Shown: piece after piece, positions 38,025 through 48,800 of the stretch
Layout of the letters: each line of letters opens with the position of its first letter
Position numbering within the stretch: position 1 is the first letter of the stretch
From: Ariolimax columbianus
Lineage: Eukaryota > Mollusca > Gastropoda > Stylommatophora > Arionidae
DNA length: 64,000 bases
Assembly (NCBI GenBank): GCA_036924085.1
Contig: JAVGWX010000019.1
Location: forward strand, 22,606,293-22,670,292
Reading direction: 5' to 3'
Translations under genes and position numbers: made by a program
The notes under the pieces: model-generated
Told to the model about the DNA's origin: nothing
The model's database searches: none
What the model saw: only the letters and a program-made list of their open reading frames with translations

Positions 38025-38395
38025 TCTGCTGGCTTGGCTTCGTTCATTTTTATCTACCACTACCAAACCCTGAAAGGGTTTAAGTAGTAGAATGTAGTCC
38101 AGAGAACGGAATGCGTTGTGTTGTAGTTTACAGCTTGTCTGCGATATTTGCACCTTTCAGTCCAACACATCTGACTTCAGCAAGCATTTTTTGAGTACGG
38201 AGTTAGTATTCCCTCTTCGATCCCTTCTCCACAGCAAGCCTGATCTCTTGCAGCCTGTTATCCAGGATCACCGCATGGAGGTGTAGAAATGTCTTGGCAG
38301 CTCTGGTTCGCTGGCCCTGACGCTAGCAATCAGCTATGGGTCGCAGACCACTGCAGCTCATACACTGCTCAGCATCTTGATCCCTGTCTTCTTCT
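38025..38395 (-). mobile_element. SINE family 1, full-length inverted copy
   Basis: The - strand starts gggatcaagatgctgagcag, continues with gctgcagtggtctgcgaccc, gcgtcagggccagcgaacca, the central gctgaagtcagatgtgttgg, and ends agggtttggtagtggtagat. About 350 bp, the best preserved copy with that at 9482. Confidence 0.75.
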
Positions 38396-38640
38396 AATCC
38401 CTCCATTCACATTATAATTTTCTATCATATTTTGGTTATTATTTCTATACCAGTTTTTAACATTTATATTTCATGTTTGATATTTGAAATTATTAATTGA
38501 GAATTTCTGCCATGTGAGTTTGGATAAGCTGTTAATAAATTATTGACGCATGCATATTCTCATCGACTGAAAGTCTGCATTCATAGAAATATACACGCTC
38601 TGTGTATTAGTTTTTACATTGCCAAGCATAACAGTAAGTA

Positions 38641-39926
38641 TGAGGCATGTTCAAATGAAACCGGACGAAACTGCAACAAGTGAACAGACATATGATGTCA
38701 CTTCTGGTGTAAACAACACATATCAACTGTTAAATTTGCAAAATTTCATTATTCTCTGACTCATAGTTTCCTTAGCAGACCGTTGAAAACATGGCAGGTG
38801 TGATATGGAATCCGTCTAGAGTTGATCAGCAAGTAATGATTTGGTTTCTAACAGCTGAAGGATGTCAACCAGTTGACATTCATCGCAGAATGCAGGCAGT
38901 GTATGGTGACAAAAGTGTGTTGAAGACGACAGTGAAGAACTGGACAACGATGCTTAAAGAAGGACGTGAGTTAACGAAAGATCTTCCGAGACCAGGTCAG
39001 GTGTATATTGTTGCTTCAGAAGACGCCATCCCCAAAATTGATGCAGCAATACGGGTAGACCATCGCCGGAGCTTACGTTAGCTAGCAGAGAAATTCGCTG
39101 TGTAGCTAGGGACAGTTCAAATGATGGTTAGCAAGAAACTGAAGTATCATAAGGTGTTCATAATGGGAAGAACGCATGGGATGGAGTTTGAACCACATGC
39201 CGCGATACAAAGAGGAAGGTGATTCATTTTTTTGCTCAGAGTGGCAGGTGATGAATCGTGGTGGCTCCACTTTGAGCCGAGCAGCAAAACTGCTAGCATG
39301 CAATAGAAACATCCCGGATCACTGAAACCAAAAAAATTCAAGTCACATATTTCTGCTGGTAAGGTTATGCTGACAGCGTTTTTTTACCATGAGGGACTTT
39401 TGTTTGTTGGTAGACTTTAAAGAGCCTGGCATGAACATCAGTGCCATCCGCTGCAATGACACACTAGACCAGCAGGATACAGCAATCAAGAATAATCGAT
39501 TGCATGCTTTCGCGTTGTGTGATTCTGTTGCACGACAATGCATGTCGCAAACATTGTTCAGAAAGCGTTAGCACGGAAAAGGTGGGAAGTACTGCAACAC
39601 CCATCTTATAGTCCCGATATGTTCCCATTTGTTGGAACCCTTAAAAAAAATGTTAAAGGGGCAAAGATTTGACTCCGATGCAGACGTCATCACCTCGGTG
39701 ACCAAGTGGTTCAAAGAGCAACCAAAGTCATTTTGTTTCGGACGGCAACTGCCGTCTACCCAAGCAATGGGATGCGTGTCTGAATGCCTATGGCAACTTT
39801 TTCTAACTAACCCTGTAGTATGTTTGTTTCATAACAATTGCTATATTTAATTCTGTCACACCAGTTGATGTAACTTTTATGTTTGTAATTAAGCCACTGG
39901 GTCCGGTTTCATTTGAAAACGCCTCG
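38641..39926 (+). pseudogene. Mariner-type DNA transposon, complete ends, dead transposase
   Basis: 1286 bp between TA dinucleotides (38639-38640, 39927-39928), with terminal inverted repeats beginning TGAGGCATGTTCAAATGAAA and, at the other end, its near complement (GAGGCGTTTTCAAATGAAAC). The transposase is read from 38791: an N-terminal HTH (DQQVMIWFLTAEGCQPVDIH, MQAVYGDKSV), a second HTH (RRSLR stop LAEKFAV) and a catalytic-region remnant (ESWWLHFEP, HPSYSPDMFPF). Several stops and frameshifts destroy it. Length and order fit a mariner family element. It is intergenic between the two host genes. Confidence 0.88.
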
Positions 39927-39934
39927 TACCAAAT

Positions 39935-40348
39935 GCAATTTGTCAGCTTTGGGAAAATAAAGACTATAAACGCAACAGAATGGCAGACTTACTGGATGGC
40001 CTTTATTTATGATAGAAAAACTACTACTTTATTCTCTGTAGTCCAGGGAGAATTCCTATGACTTCATCTTTGATACATTTAAGAAGTGAGAATGGAGTCT
40101 AGCTTTTTATCTACAAGTAAAGGAATTAAAATCGATTTAATTTATTTCAAGAAAAAATTGTTCTTGTGGTATATATTTATTATTGTCATTACGGAAATTA
40201 ATTTATGGCCCTGCTCCAAAAATTTCAACTTTCGAGAGCAAAAATGTATGCTCATAGCTTATTTTGTCCTAAAATATAGCTCAAATTAATTGTATACTAA
40301 ATTTATAATTTACTTATATTAATAAATATTTTATTGGGAAGGAGATAG

Positions 40349-40381
<33 letters not shown>

Positions 40382-40980
40382 TGCACGTCTGTGAATACTT
40401 GCAGCAAGAAAACTTTTACATGGACACAATACAAACTGATAACTCAAGTTCCCACTGAAAGTCTTCATCATTGACAGAGGACAACACATATAAGAAAAGA
40501 TAAGCAAATCAAAATGGTTTAGATCAAACGGGCTACAGAAAAGCCACTACACCAAATTGTATGATTAGGCCAGACAGAAATATGGACGTAAACCGTATTA
40601 TTGGCATAAAAGCAAACTTTTTATTTTCTTGTTTCTTTATTGAAATGACTTCTTTTTGTTCAGGCATTTTTTTGTCTTCATTCAGTACCTTTAATTTACA
40701 GATTCTCTCATTCACCTGTTATCATATATGAGCACACAAACAAATACCGAATTAACACATTTATACTTGAGCTTTGTTTCAACGTTGAAGGTAGCTGTTA
40801 CGTAATTTCAACCAATGGTGTTGTCAAGATCAATTCTTACCATTACACCTGAACTCTATAATATTAGCATTGTTGTCATTGTCCTCTTACAAAACTTTAT
40901 TTCAATCTGTGTTTCTCAGTAATCATATATAATTAGATCTGGTTGGATCACCAAACTAATTTTTGCTTGTTTGCACAGCA
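39935..40980. other. Intergenic stretch with one weak coding candidate
   Basis: AT-rich, with a TA/CA microsatellite near 40352-40382. A - strand frame (40712-40533) preceded by an acceptor-like ATGATAACAG reads NERICKLKVLNEDKKMPEQK and ends in a hydrophobic run (IFLSGLIIQFGVVAFL). It could be a terminal exon or chance; no family is recognised. Confidence 0.3.
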
Positions 40981-41520
40981 CCCTACCTTCCGTTACCATT
41001 CTCTGAAAATCGTTGTGTTTTTGATGTGGCCAAATAAATTTGAATTTTCTGTTCATAGTGAAATTTATGAACCAGTTCTACCTAAGCCAAACTCTTGTTG
41101 AATTTCTGCATTCCTCTTTTTTTTGGTCCAAGGTATTTTGAGGATCTTTTGATAACATTTCAACTCAAAGGATTCGAGGTTTGGGTAACTGTCCATGTTT
41201 CACAGCCGTACTCTGCCACGAGATAAACACAAGTTTTCAAAATCTGCACTTTTCCTGGTTTAATGCAGCATGTATAATTGTTCACCTACTTCCCATCTGA
41301 ATTCTAAAATCACCCACTAATGGACAGTAGTGCCCAGGTTGATGAGCACTGGCAGACACGACCATGGTTCTCCACAACTTCCTGTCCCAGCTTGTCTATC
41401 AATACTGCTTTGGTCTGTCATCCATGTTATGATGTTTAATATCCAGCAATGTTTTCCCTCTTTGTCGCTCTCTGTCAAATTTTGTAGTACAGGGTGTTCC
41501 AACGCTTCCAACAATAAAAA
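40980..41520 (-). pseudogene. Two LINE C-terminal fragments
   Basis: The - strand of 40980-41290 encodes VYLVAEYGCETWTVTQTSN and, later, LFGHI; 41310-41520 encodes QTKAVLIDKLGQEVVENHGR and VCQCSS, like the 'DR..WR..V..' ends of LINE proteins. Both have stops. They may be parts of one or two insertions. Confidence 0.5.
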
Positions 41521-41571
41521 TATAAAATAATTACTCCTGCAGATGAGCACACTAGGTTGTAATGAGCTAGT

Positions 41572-41836
41572 CATGGACCTTTCTTAGCATCTTCTCCGCT
41601 GTCTGTGGGATTCATAATATTCTTCTGTAGAACCACATCTTTGTGGCTTCAAGTGATCTTATTACATATTTTAAATTTGAATATTTTGTTGTCCATGTTT
41701 GTTTCATGGACCTTTCTTAGCATCTTCTCATTAGTCTTCTTTGCTGTCTGTGGGATTCATAATATTCTTCTGTAGAACCACATCTTTGTGGCTTCAAGTG
41801 ATCTTATTACATATTTTAAATTTGAATATTTTGTTG
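41572..41836. repeat. About 125-bp tandem duplication
   Basis: The stretch from catggacctttcttagcatc to tttgaatattttgttg occurs twice (41572-41692, 41704-41836); the second copy has a short insertion (attagtcttctttg). Confidence 0.85.
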
Positions 41837-42029
41837 TTATACTCACCAGTTAATTGTTCAGGTCTATATCAATACATGTTAGAAGCATTGAAGGTAATCC
41901 ACATAGAAAGATGCTGTAAAACTTTCAACTAATTAGGTAATAGTAGTTTTCATAGTATCCATATTTGACTGAAGGCACATGAAGTTGAAAAAGTGCTCAC
42001 AAATAAAGCCTCAATCAACATTTAAAAAT

Positions 42030-42125
42030 ACATTGGATGCGCATAGCTTTTAGAACAAGGTAATGTAAATGAAACTGGTTGTATCCAGACTCTGCAGTGT
42101 CTTCTAAACCAGTATAAAGACGTTA
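42030..42125 (+). mobile_element. LINE 3' tail remnant
   Basis: Inverted relative to 972-1100: 'gcgcatagcttttagaacaa', 'ccagactctgcagtgtcttc'. Tail only. Confidence 0.5.
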
Positions 42126-42269
42126 ACACCAGTCGATACAGTTTATGTACATCCAGAACAAAAGGTCCTGCTGCATTCAAATAGTGTACACACATCCATT
42201 TACATTTTACACTCTAGCATCACATCAATTCACGTGTCAACAACGAAGGTCGACTGCAATGGATCTCCA

Positions 42270-43160
42270 GCATACTCTTATCTCATTCTGTGATGGTGCA
42301 ATTTGAGAAGACTCCAGTCTTCATTAATGTGGCATTTCTTGTTATATTGCCTTAAATATCTAAATTGTCTAACCCTGATTTCTGACAGCAGTTCCCTCCC
42401 ATCCCCAAAGTTTTCCACATTTTTCTTTTCTTACCACGAAACATGGCCCACTCTTCTATAAACCCACATAGTTTTTCAACCTTTTATTCCAATGTCTATG
42501 TCTCCACCCTATAGAGAAGTGTGACGAGTATACATTTCACTTGACCATTCTCATTTTCAAATTCTGATTTATCTGCCCAAGTGTAAGATATGTGTTGTAT
42601 GTTGTTGAATACTTTCTTGGCCAAATCTATCATCTTTCTGATTTTTTTTTTGCAGCAGCCCTCTTTCTTATTATATGTCCCGGATAGGATAAACTCCTTA
42701 CTGGTTCCAGTAGGAGATCACTTATTCTTATCTACATAGGTCTTTTTGGTCAGGAATCATAGATTTTTTTGGTTTTCTCAATGTTTGATGTCTATTTCCT
42801 AATCTTGACAGTCAGGTCAGGTCATCCCATAACCGGTGAGGTGGTTGGAACAACCATGAAGAACCTACACAACACCCATCTCTGTCAGCGACCACTACCT
42901 GTGCCTCCACTGGTCGAAGATTGGTCTATTCTTTTATGTTGTCCTTCCACCTCTTTGGGGATGACCTCTTCATCGTTCGCCTTGCACGTTTCTGTGCAGG
43001 ATTGTATTTGTAAGACCGTTTGCTCTCGATATGTGGCGTACCAAGTGAGTTTCCGTCATTTGACCACTCCCAAACTGGCCTCTGTAAATGTTGTTCATTT
43101 TCTGCCAACAAAACTGTGTTATCCACATATGTCCTGTTGTATAATGTCAAATCTCTTACA
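42270..43160 (-). pseudogene. RTE-like LINE remnants
   Basis: The - strand of 42270-42620 encodes RKMIDLAKKVFNNI and ILVTLLYRVETWTL; 43150-42815 encodes TYVDNTVLLAENEQHLQ (a degenerate catalytic YADD region, D-N instead of D-D) and KRARRTMKRSSPKRWKDNIK, ending with caccggttatgggatgacct. The end sequence is related to that at 57600-57863. Confidence 0.6.
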
Positions 43161-43364
43161 ATAAGTTATCTATTTCAATATTTGTTCCATGTAGATAATG
43201 AAATGGCAGGAGGACAGTACACACTCCTGTCTCACCCCTCTTTTTACATCAACACAAGGTGTGCAAATCCTACCAGATCATACTGATGTTGTTTGTTACC
43301 ATGGAGATTACTCAGCAATCGTGTGTCTTTATCATCTAGACCTAATTCTATAAAACGTTTAGGG

Positions 43365-43440
43365 GAGGAAGACTGTCTGGACAGGCAAAATATACTGATC
43401 AGACATGTTAGTCAGGGTCAAGCAAAACATACAGGCATGA
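43365..43440 (+). repeat. Repeat X, left part, interrupted by the LINE
   Basis: gaagactgtctggacaggca, tactgatcagacatgttagt, then aagcaaaacatacaggcatga, where the LINE starts. The last 12 bases (43429-43440) are the target duplication, repeated at 49750-49761. Confidence 0.85.
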
Positions 43441-44173
43441 CATCCAAGGAAGGCAGCAGGCGCGCAACTTACCCACTCCCGGCACGGGGAGGTAGTGACG
43501 AAAAATAACAATACGGGACTCTTTCGAGGCCCCGTAATTGGAATGAGTACACTTTAAACCCTTTAACGAGGATCTATTGGAGGGCAAGTCTGGTGCCAGC
43601 AGCCGCGGTAATTCCAGCTCCAATAGCGTATATTAAAGTTGTTGCAGTTAAAAAGCTCGTAGTTGGATCTCAGGCGCAGGCGGGCGGTCCGGCTCGCGCC
43701 GGTTCACTGCCCGTTGTCTCCTGCCCTACCGTCTGCCGGCTCTCTCCCACGGGTGCTCTTCGCTGAGCGTCCTGGGTGGCCGGCGCGTTTACTTTGAAAA
43801 AATTAGAGTGTTCAAAGCAGGCCTCGGCTGCCTGAATAATGGTGCATGGAATAATGGAATAGGACCTCGGTTCTATTTTGTTGGTTTTCGAAACTGGAGG
43901 TAATGATTAACAGGGACAAACGGGGGCATTCGTATTGCGGCGTTAGAGGTGAAATTCTTGGATCGCCGCAAGACGAGCTACTGCGAAAGCATTTGTCAAG
44001 AATGTTTTCATTAATCAAGAACGAAAGTCAGAGGCGCGAAGACGATCAGATACCGTCGTAGTTCTGACCATAAACGATGCCGACTAGCGATCCGCAGGAG
44101 TTGCTTCGATGACTCTGCGGGCAGCTTCCGGGAAACCAAAGTGTTTGGGTTCCGGGGGAAGTATGGTTGCAAA

Positions 44174-44222
<49 letters not shown>

Positions 44223-44247
44223 GCGGCTTAATTTGACTCAACACGGC
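43441..44247 (+). rRNA. Partial 18S rRNA sequence, retrotransposed with the LINE
   Basis: Continuous 18S text from catccaaggaaggcagcagg through gtgccagcagccgcggtaat, the V4 region, aggtgaaattcttggatcgc, and ggaattgacggaagggcacc to cttaatttgactcaacacgg. It lacks both 18S ends, is bounded on the left by a LINE target duplication, and passes on the right into LINE-specific sequence. It is thus not part of an rDNA array but a dead copy, well preserved and so recent. The V4 region looks molluscan. Confidence 0.93.
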
Positions 44248-44880
44248 CAACACTGAAATGATTGACATGCCGAGACCACTCTTCTGGGGTCTAATATGGA
44301 ACTGGTGCTGGATTTAGACCCCCAGAAATCTGGGGTTATGCCCCCTGTGGCCCGGTTTGGTCTGCATCCAGTGTTCTGAAAAAGGAATTGACGGAAGAGC
44401 ACTATCAGGAGTGGAGCCTGAGACCTAAATTAACTTAACACGCCAATACTGCAGAATGACTATCAAAAAGTACACCTTCGTGGGGTCTAATAGAGAACAT
44501 GTGCTGGAATTAGACCCTCGAAAATCTGGGGCTACCCTCTAAGAAACTTGATTGTCTCGCTAAGGGAATTGACGGAAGGGCACCACCAGGTGTGGAACCT
44601 GCGGCTTAATTTGACTGAACACGCCAATACTGTAGAACAACTGACAAATCGAGAGCACTGCCGTTTGGGTCTAATAATGAACGTACGCTGGTATTAGACT
44701 CACGGATGACAAGTCAGCTCTCAAACACTCAAATGAAAGAACGCTACGGAAATCGTGTTTAACTCCGCAGAAACCGCAGATTTCAAATACCTGGTCATTG
44801 ACAAACAAAAGCCCTCAATAAATTCGTCTGACCAAATAGTGAACGGGTGCTGGAAATAGATCATCTGAAGACAGGTCAGT
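44186..44880 (+). repeat. About four tandem units, three with an 18S-derived core
   Basis: Unit heads: ggaattgacggaagggcacc at 44189 (true 18S), ggaattgacggaagagcact at 44385, ggaattgacggaagggcacc at 44568. Each runs through a (t)aacacg(g)ccaa.actg phrase, skipping the 18S bases that normally follow CACGG, and then a non-rRNA part: ggggtctaatatggaactgg, ggggtctaatagagaacatg, tgggtctaataatgaacgta and (fourth, headless) accaaatagtgaacgggtg near 44832. Units 2 to 4 are diverged from each other, unlike the clean 18S to the left. Confidence 0.85.
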
Positions 44881-45825
44881 TTTACCCTACAAATGACAGA
44901 GCGTTGCTACGGAAAACCAGCTCAAATCGAGAGGAGCCGCAGACACTTTGGTTCACGTACCAGGCTGATAAGCCAAGGGCGCGAGACTACCATGTGGGGG
45001 ATTACGGCCGAACCCCTGTAAGCCGCAATCCCGCCCAAAATCTCAGCACCACTGCAATGGGAGGCTCCTACATGCTCGGGACCTGGGGCTTGCGCCCCAG
45101 CCCTATCAGGTAGAGCCACAGTAAGAGGTCCTTGCCGTCCGCCAATCAAAGCGGGCAGACAACTGCTTGATACTCACCCTATACGGCGATGGGGTGCGAA
45201 ACCACCAACCAAAGACTTAGTACCTGGTCGGGGTGTCTAAAACAGTAGAGCAGCCACCTCACTGTGAACTGTCAAGACTCAACCACTGACCATGAGAGTT
45301 GTCCGCACATCAGGCGAACAACATCTCTGTGACATTACCAGGCTTGTCCTCTGGCTGAATGCACTCCGGCTACGATATCTACCTCTGTACGTTATCAGCC
45401 ATACAACTATCATACTGGACGCAGAAGAGATGCAGACCAGCGGACATTGCACACCTGCCCCACTGTGTCAACACCCCAGGTGGCGGGGAATGCTAGGCGT
45501 ACCATCCCTGCATAGAAGCCAAGAAAATAAAGGGAAAAAGAGATACCCCACTCACATGCAAATGCTACGTTTCTGGCAGGACGTGACGATCCTGGGATAC
45601 AGACACACTGGACTGCCTCTCTTCCGGGTAAACCAGTCCATCTCATATATCATCACATATTATCATTGCACCTTATAGACACGAGTAGTGAAGACTCGAT
45701 AGTCTGGTAAGACAACTTCCATAAGAGAGAAAACTCTGAACATAAACAACTGCTGCCTTGCAGATAGGCTGGGGACAGCCAAAGGCTAAGGAGGGCATCC
45801 CTACAGAAACGCCTGTTGAAATCGG
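44881..45825 (+). other. LINE leader region
   Basis: Less AT-rich than its flanks and without a long open frame. It ends in 'gttgaaatcggatgcacggg' (45813-45832), where the ORF starts. A small frame at 45292-45678 (128 codons) shows no known motif and is probably not ORF1. Confidence 0.5.
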
Positions 45826-48800
45826 ATGCACGGGGCCGCAAGCCTAACAAAACAGTGCAACGTAAATCACAGTATGATGGCAGTACAACCTATTAGAAAA
45901 ACGCATGGCGCTCATCCTGCGGAGTCCCGCCAGGCAGCGATAGTGCCGGGCCTCACGCCTCGAAGGGGCCCACCCTTGACTACTGGTGGTCACCCACCCA
46001 TGTGTCGTGGAGTCAAGGCACATGGCTATAGGGCAACTTCTATTGGCCAAAACCTCAAGACCCTCAAAATACTACAGTGGAATGCGGAGGGAGTCATTAA
46101 CAAAAAACTTTCCCTAACACACCACCTGCATGAAGGTAAGATTGACGTGGCATGTATCCAGGAAACGCACCTCAACAATAACCATAAATTCTCAATCAGA
46201 GGATATCAGACCTTCCGTCTAGATAGAGAAGGCCACAAAGGAGGGGTCCTGATACTGACCAGAAACTGCATACCGAGTAGCGCGGTATCTGTCAATCACA
46301 CCGGACAAGCAGAAATTGTAGGAGTTGACATAAGGGCTCAAGAGACGAAGCTCCGCATTTTCAATCTGTACGGACCACCAAACAGAGACCTATCGCTCTC
46401 GAGTATGGAGGTCAGAGACTCCAACTGCATAGTAGTTGGAGATTTCAACAGCCACTCGGAGAGATGGGGATACTCTGACACAGACAGCAGAGGTGACGAA
46501 GTGGAAGATTGGGAGATAGATGCAAATCTCTCCCTAATCAATAGGCCGGAGGATAGCCCTAGCTTCTATTCAAGAACATGGCATACCACCTCGACTCCAG
46601 ATTTGGCCTTCTCCACACAGGACATACACCATAAAATAGACCGCCAGGTGCTAAACCAACTGGCAGGTAGCGACCACAGGCCGATCAGGCTAACCATTGA
46701 CATGGAAGTAGGCCCACAGGAAACAAAACCGCTCCCACGTTGGAATTACAAACGAGCCGACTGGGACAGATTTGCAATCCTGACAGATGGGCTGTGTGAA
46801 ACCATCAACACACGAAACACCAAAATGAAGCCCATGGTAGAGAGCCTAAGCAAGGCAATAATGCAAGCCGCCACTGAAACCATCCCAAGAGGAGCTAGGA
46901 AAAACTATAAGCCCTACTGGAATGATGAGTTGCAGAAAGTGGAAGATGCAGTAACAAATGCTAGGAACATGGCAGAGCGAGAAAAATCCATGGAGGCAAA
47001 CATCGCCCTCAAAGCCGCCGCGGCGAAGTACAAACACACTCTCAAGCAAACAGCAAGAGAAAGCTGGAAAAATAAAACGGAAAGTCTAAACCTGGACAAA
47101 GACGGGAACAAGCTATGGAAGCTAGTCAGAGCCATGAACGACGAAACCCCGTCAAATAAACAAATTACTATCAAGCAGGGCGAGAACTTGATCACAGGTA
47201 AGAAAGCCGCAAACGCCTTTGTCGATCACTATGCCAGAGCAAACCACATCGAGGTCCCTGCAGATAAGCATACAGACATTAGCGAAGAGCTAAAGGGACA
47301 CGAAAACATAAATACGGCTCCCGAAGAGCACATGATGGCCAAACTAACAATGCGCGAAATGGAAGAGGCTATGAGAACACTAAAGAAAAGGAAATCTCCC
47401 GGAAAAGACGGGATAACAAACGAAATGCTGATGGGGCTGGGCCAAACAGCGAAGAGGAAACTACTATCAGTCCTGAACCAAAGCTGGAAAAAGGGTATTG
47501 TACCCCAGGCATGGAAAGACGCAATACTGGTACCAGTACCAAAAACAGGAAAGGATAAAACAGATCCAAATGGATACAGGCCCATCAGCCTACTGAGCTG
47601 TGTCGGCAAGCTGATGGAACGGATGATAAACACCAGACTGATGTGGCATCTGGAAGAAAAACGAATACTAATTCCACAGCAAGCCGGCTTTAGACAGCAC
47701 AGATCCACTGAGGACCAGGTCATCCTCATAGCCCAGGAGATAGAAGATGCCTACCAGGCACAGAAACACACAGTAGCTGTTTGGGTGGATCTGGAAAAGG
47801 CATTTGACAAAGTCTGGAAGGACGGACTTAGAGTCAAGCTAAGAAGAAGTGATGTCTGTGGGAAGATGTACAAGTGGATCAACCACTACCTCAAACAAAG
47901 AACGGCCAGAGTCCAAGTACAAGGGCAGATGAGCAAAAAGGTGACACTCGAGCAGGGAGTACCCCAAGGGGGAGTATTGTCACCCACACTCTTCCTGGTA
48001 TATATAAACGATATTACAGAGAATATACCAAGAAGAGTCCATAGCGCAATGTTTGCAGACGATCTGGCTACTGAAAAGAATCTCACCATAGCAAGAAATC
48101 GGATGCAGACGGCCCTAACATCGCTGGAAGAGTGGGCGAACTCATGGCTGGTCAAAATAAACGAGGAGAAAACCACATGCACAATATTCTCGCTTTCATT
48201 AAAACCCCAAAGTACCAAATTAAGTCTAAATGGCAAAATCCTGCAGCCAAACGACAACCCAACCTACCTGGGAGTCACATTTGATCGGCGCATGACATGG
48301 AAAAGTCAGATTGAGAGAAACCGAATGAAAGCCAGAGAAAGAATGGCAATCATGAGGAAACTTGCTGGCACAAGCTGGGGAGCAGACGAAGGCATACTAA
48401 AGAAACTGTACACTGGAAGAGTGAGACCAGTTCTCGAGTATGGCATTGCGGCATGGACAACAGCAGTGAAGGCGAACTTCGATAAAGTTAACAAACTTCA
48501 AAACCAAGCCATGAGAATTATAACAGGTGGCATGAAGTCAACGCCAATTGTAGAACTTGAAAAGATTACAAAACTGCAATCCATGACCGATAGAAGAGAC
48601 TGCAGAGCCCAGCTGCAGTCAGAGAAACTCCGAAGACTGACGGACCATCCAATGTACCAGAGACTAAACAATTTGGGAAATGGGAAACTAAAGCGGAGAA
48701 ACTTTGCAGAAATAGCCAAAGCAAAGATGCACGAAGATCCCATAAACGCACAAACAACACCAAAACCCATCACTACTGTACGAAAACCTACCTGGAGGCA

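Noticed and set aside
38791..39850. Functional mariner transposase gene
   Set aside because: Multiple stops and frameshifts across the catalytic region; only the HTH region is open.
43441..44247. A genuine rDNA locus
   Set aside because: No 18S ends, ITS, 5.8S or 28S follow, and the piece is bounded by a LINE target duplication.
44847..45678. ORF1 (gag-like) of the LINE
   Set aside because: Two short frames (88 and 128 codons) lack CCHC knuckles or coiled-coil; kept as leader sequence.
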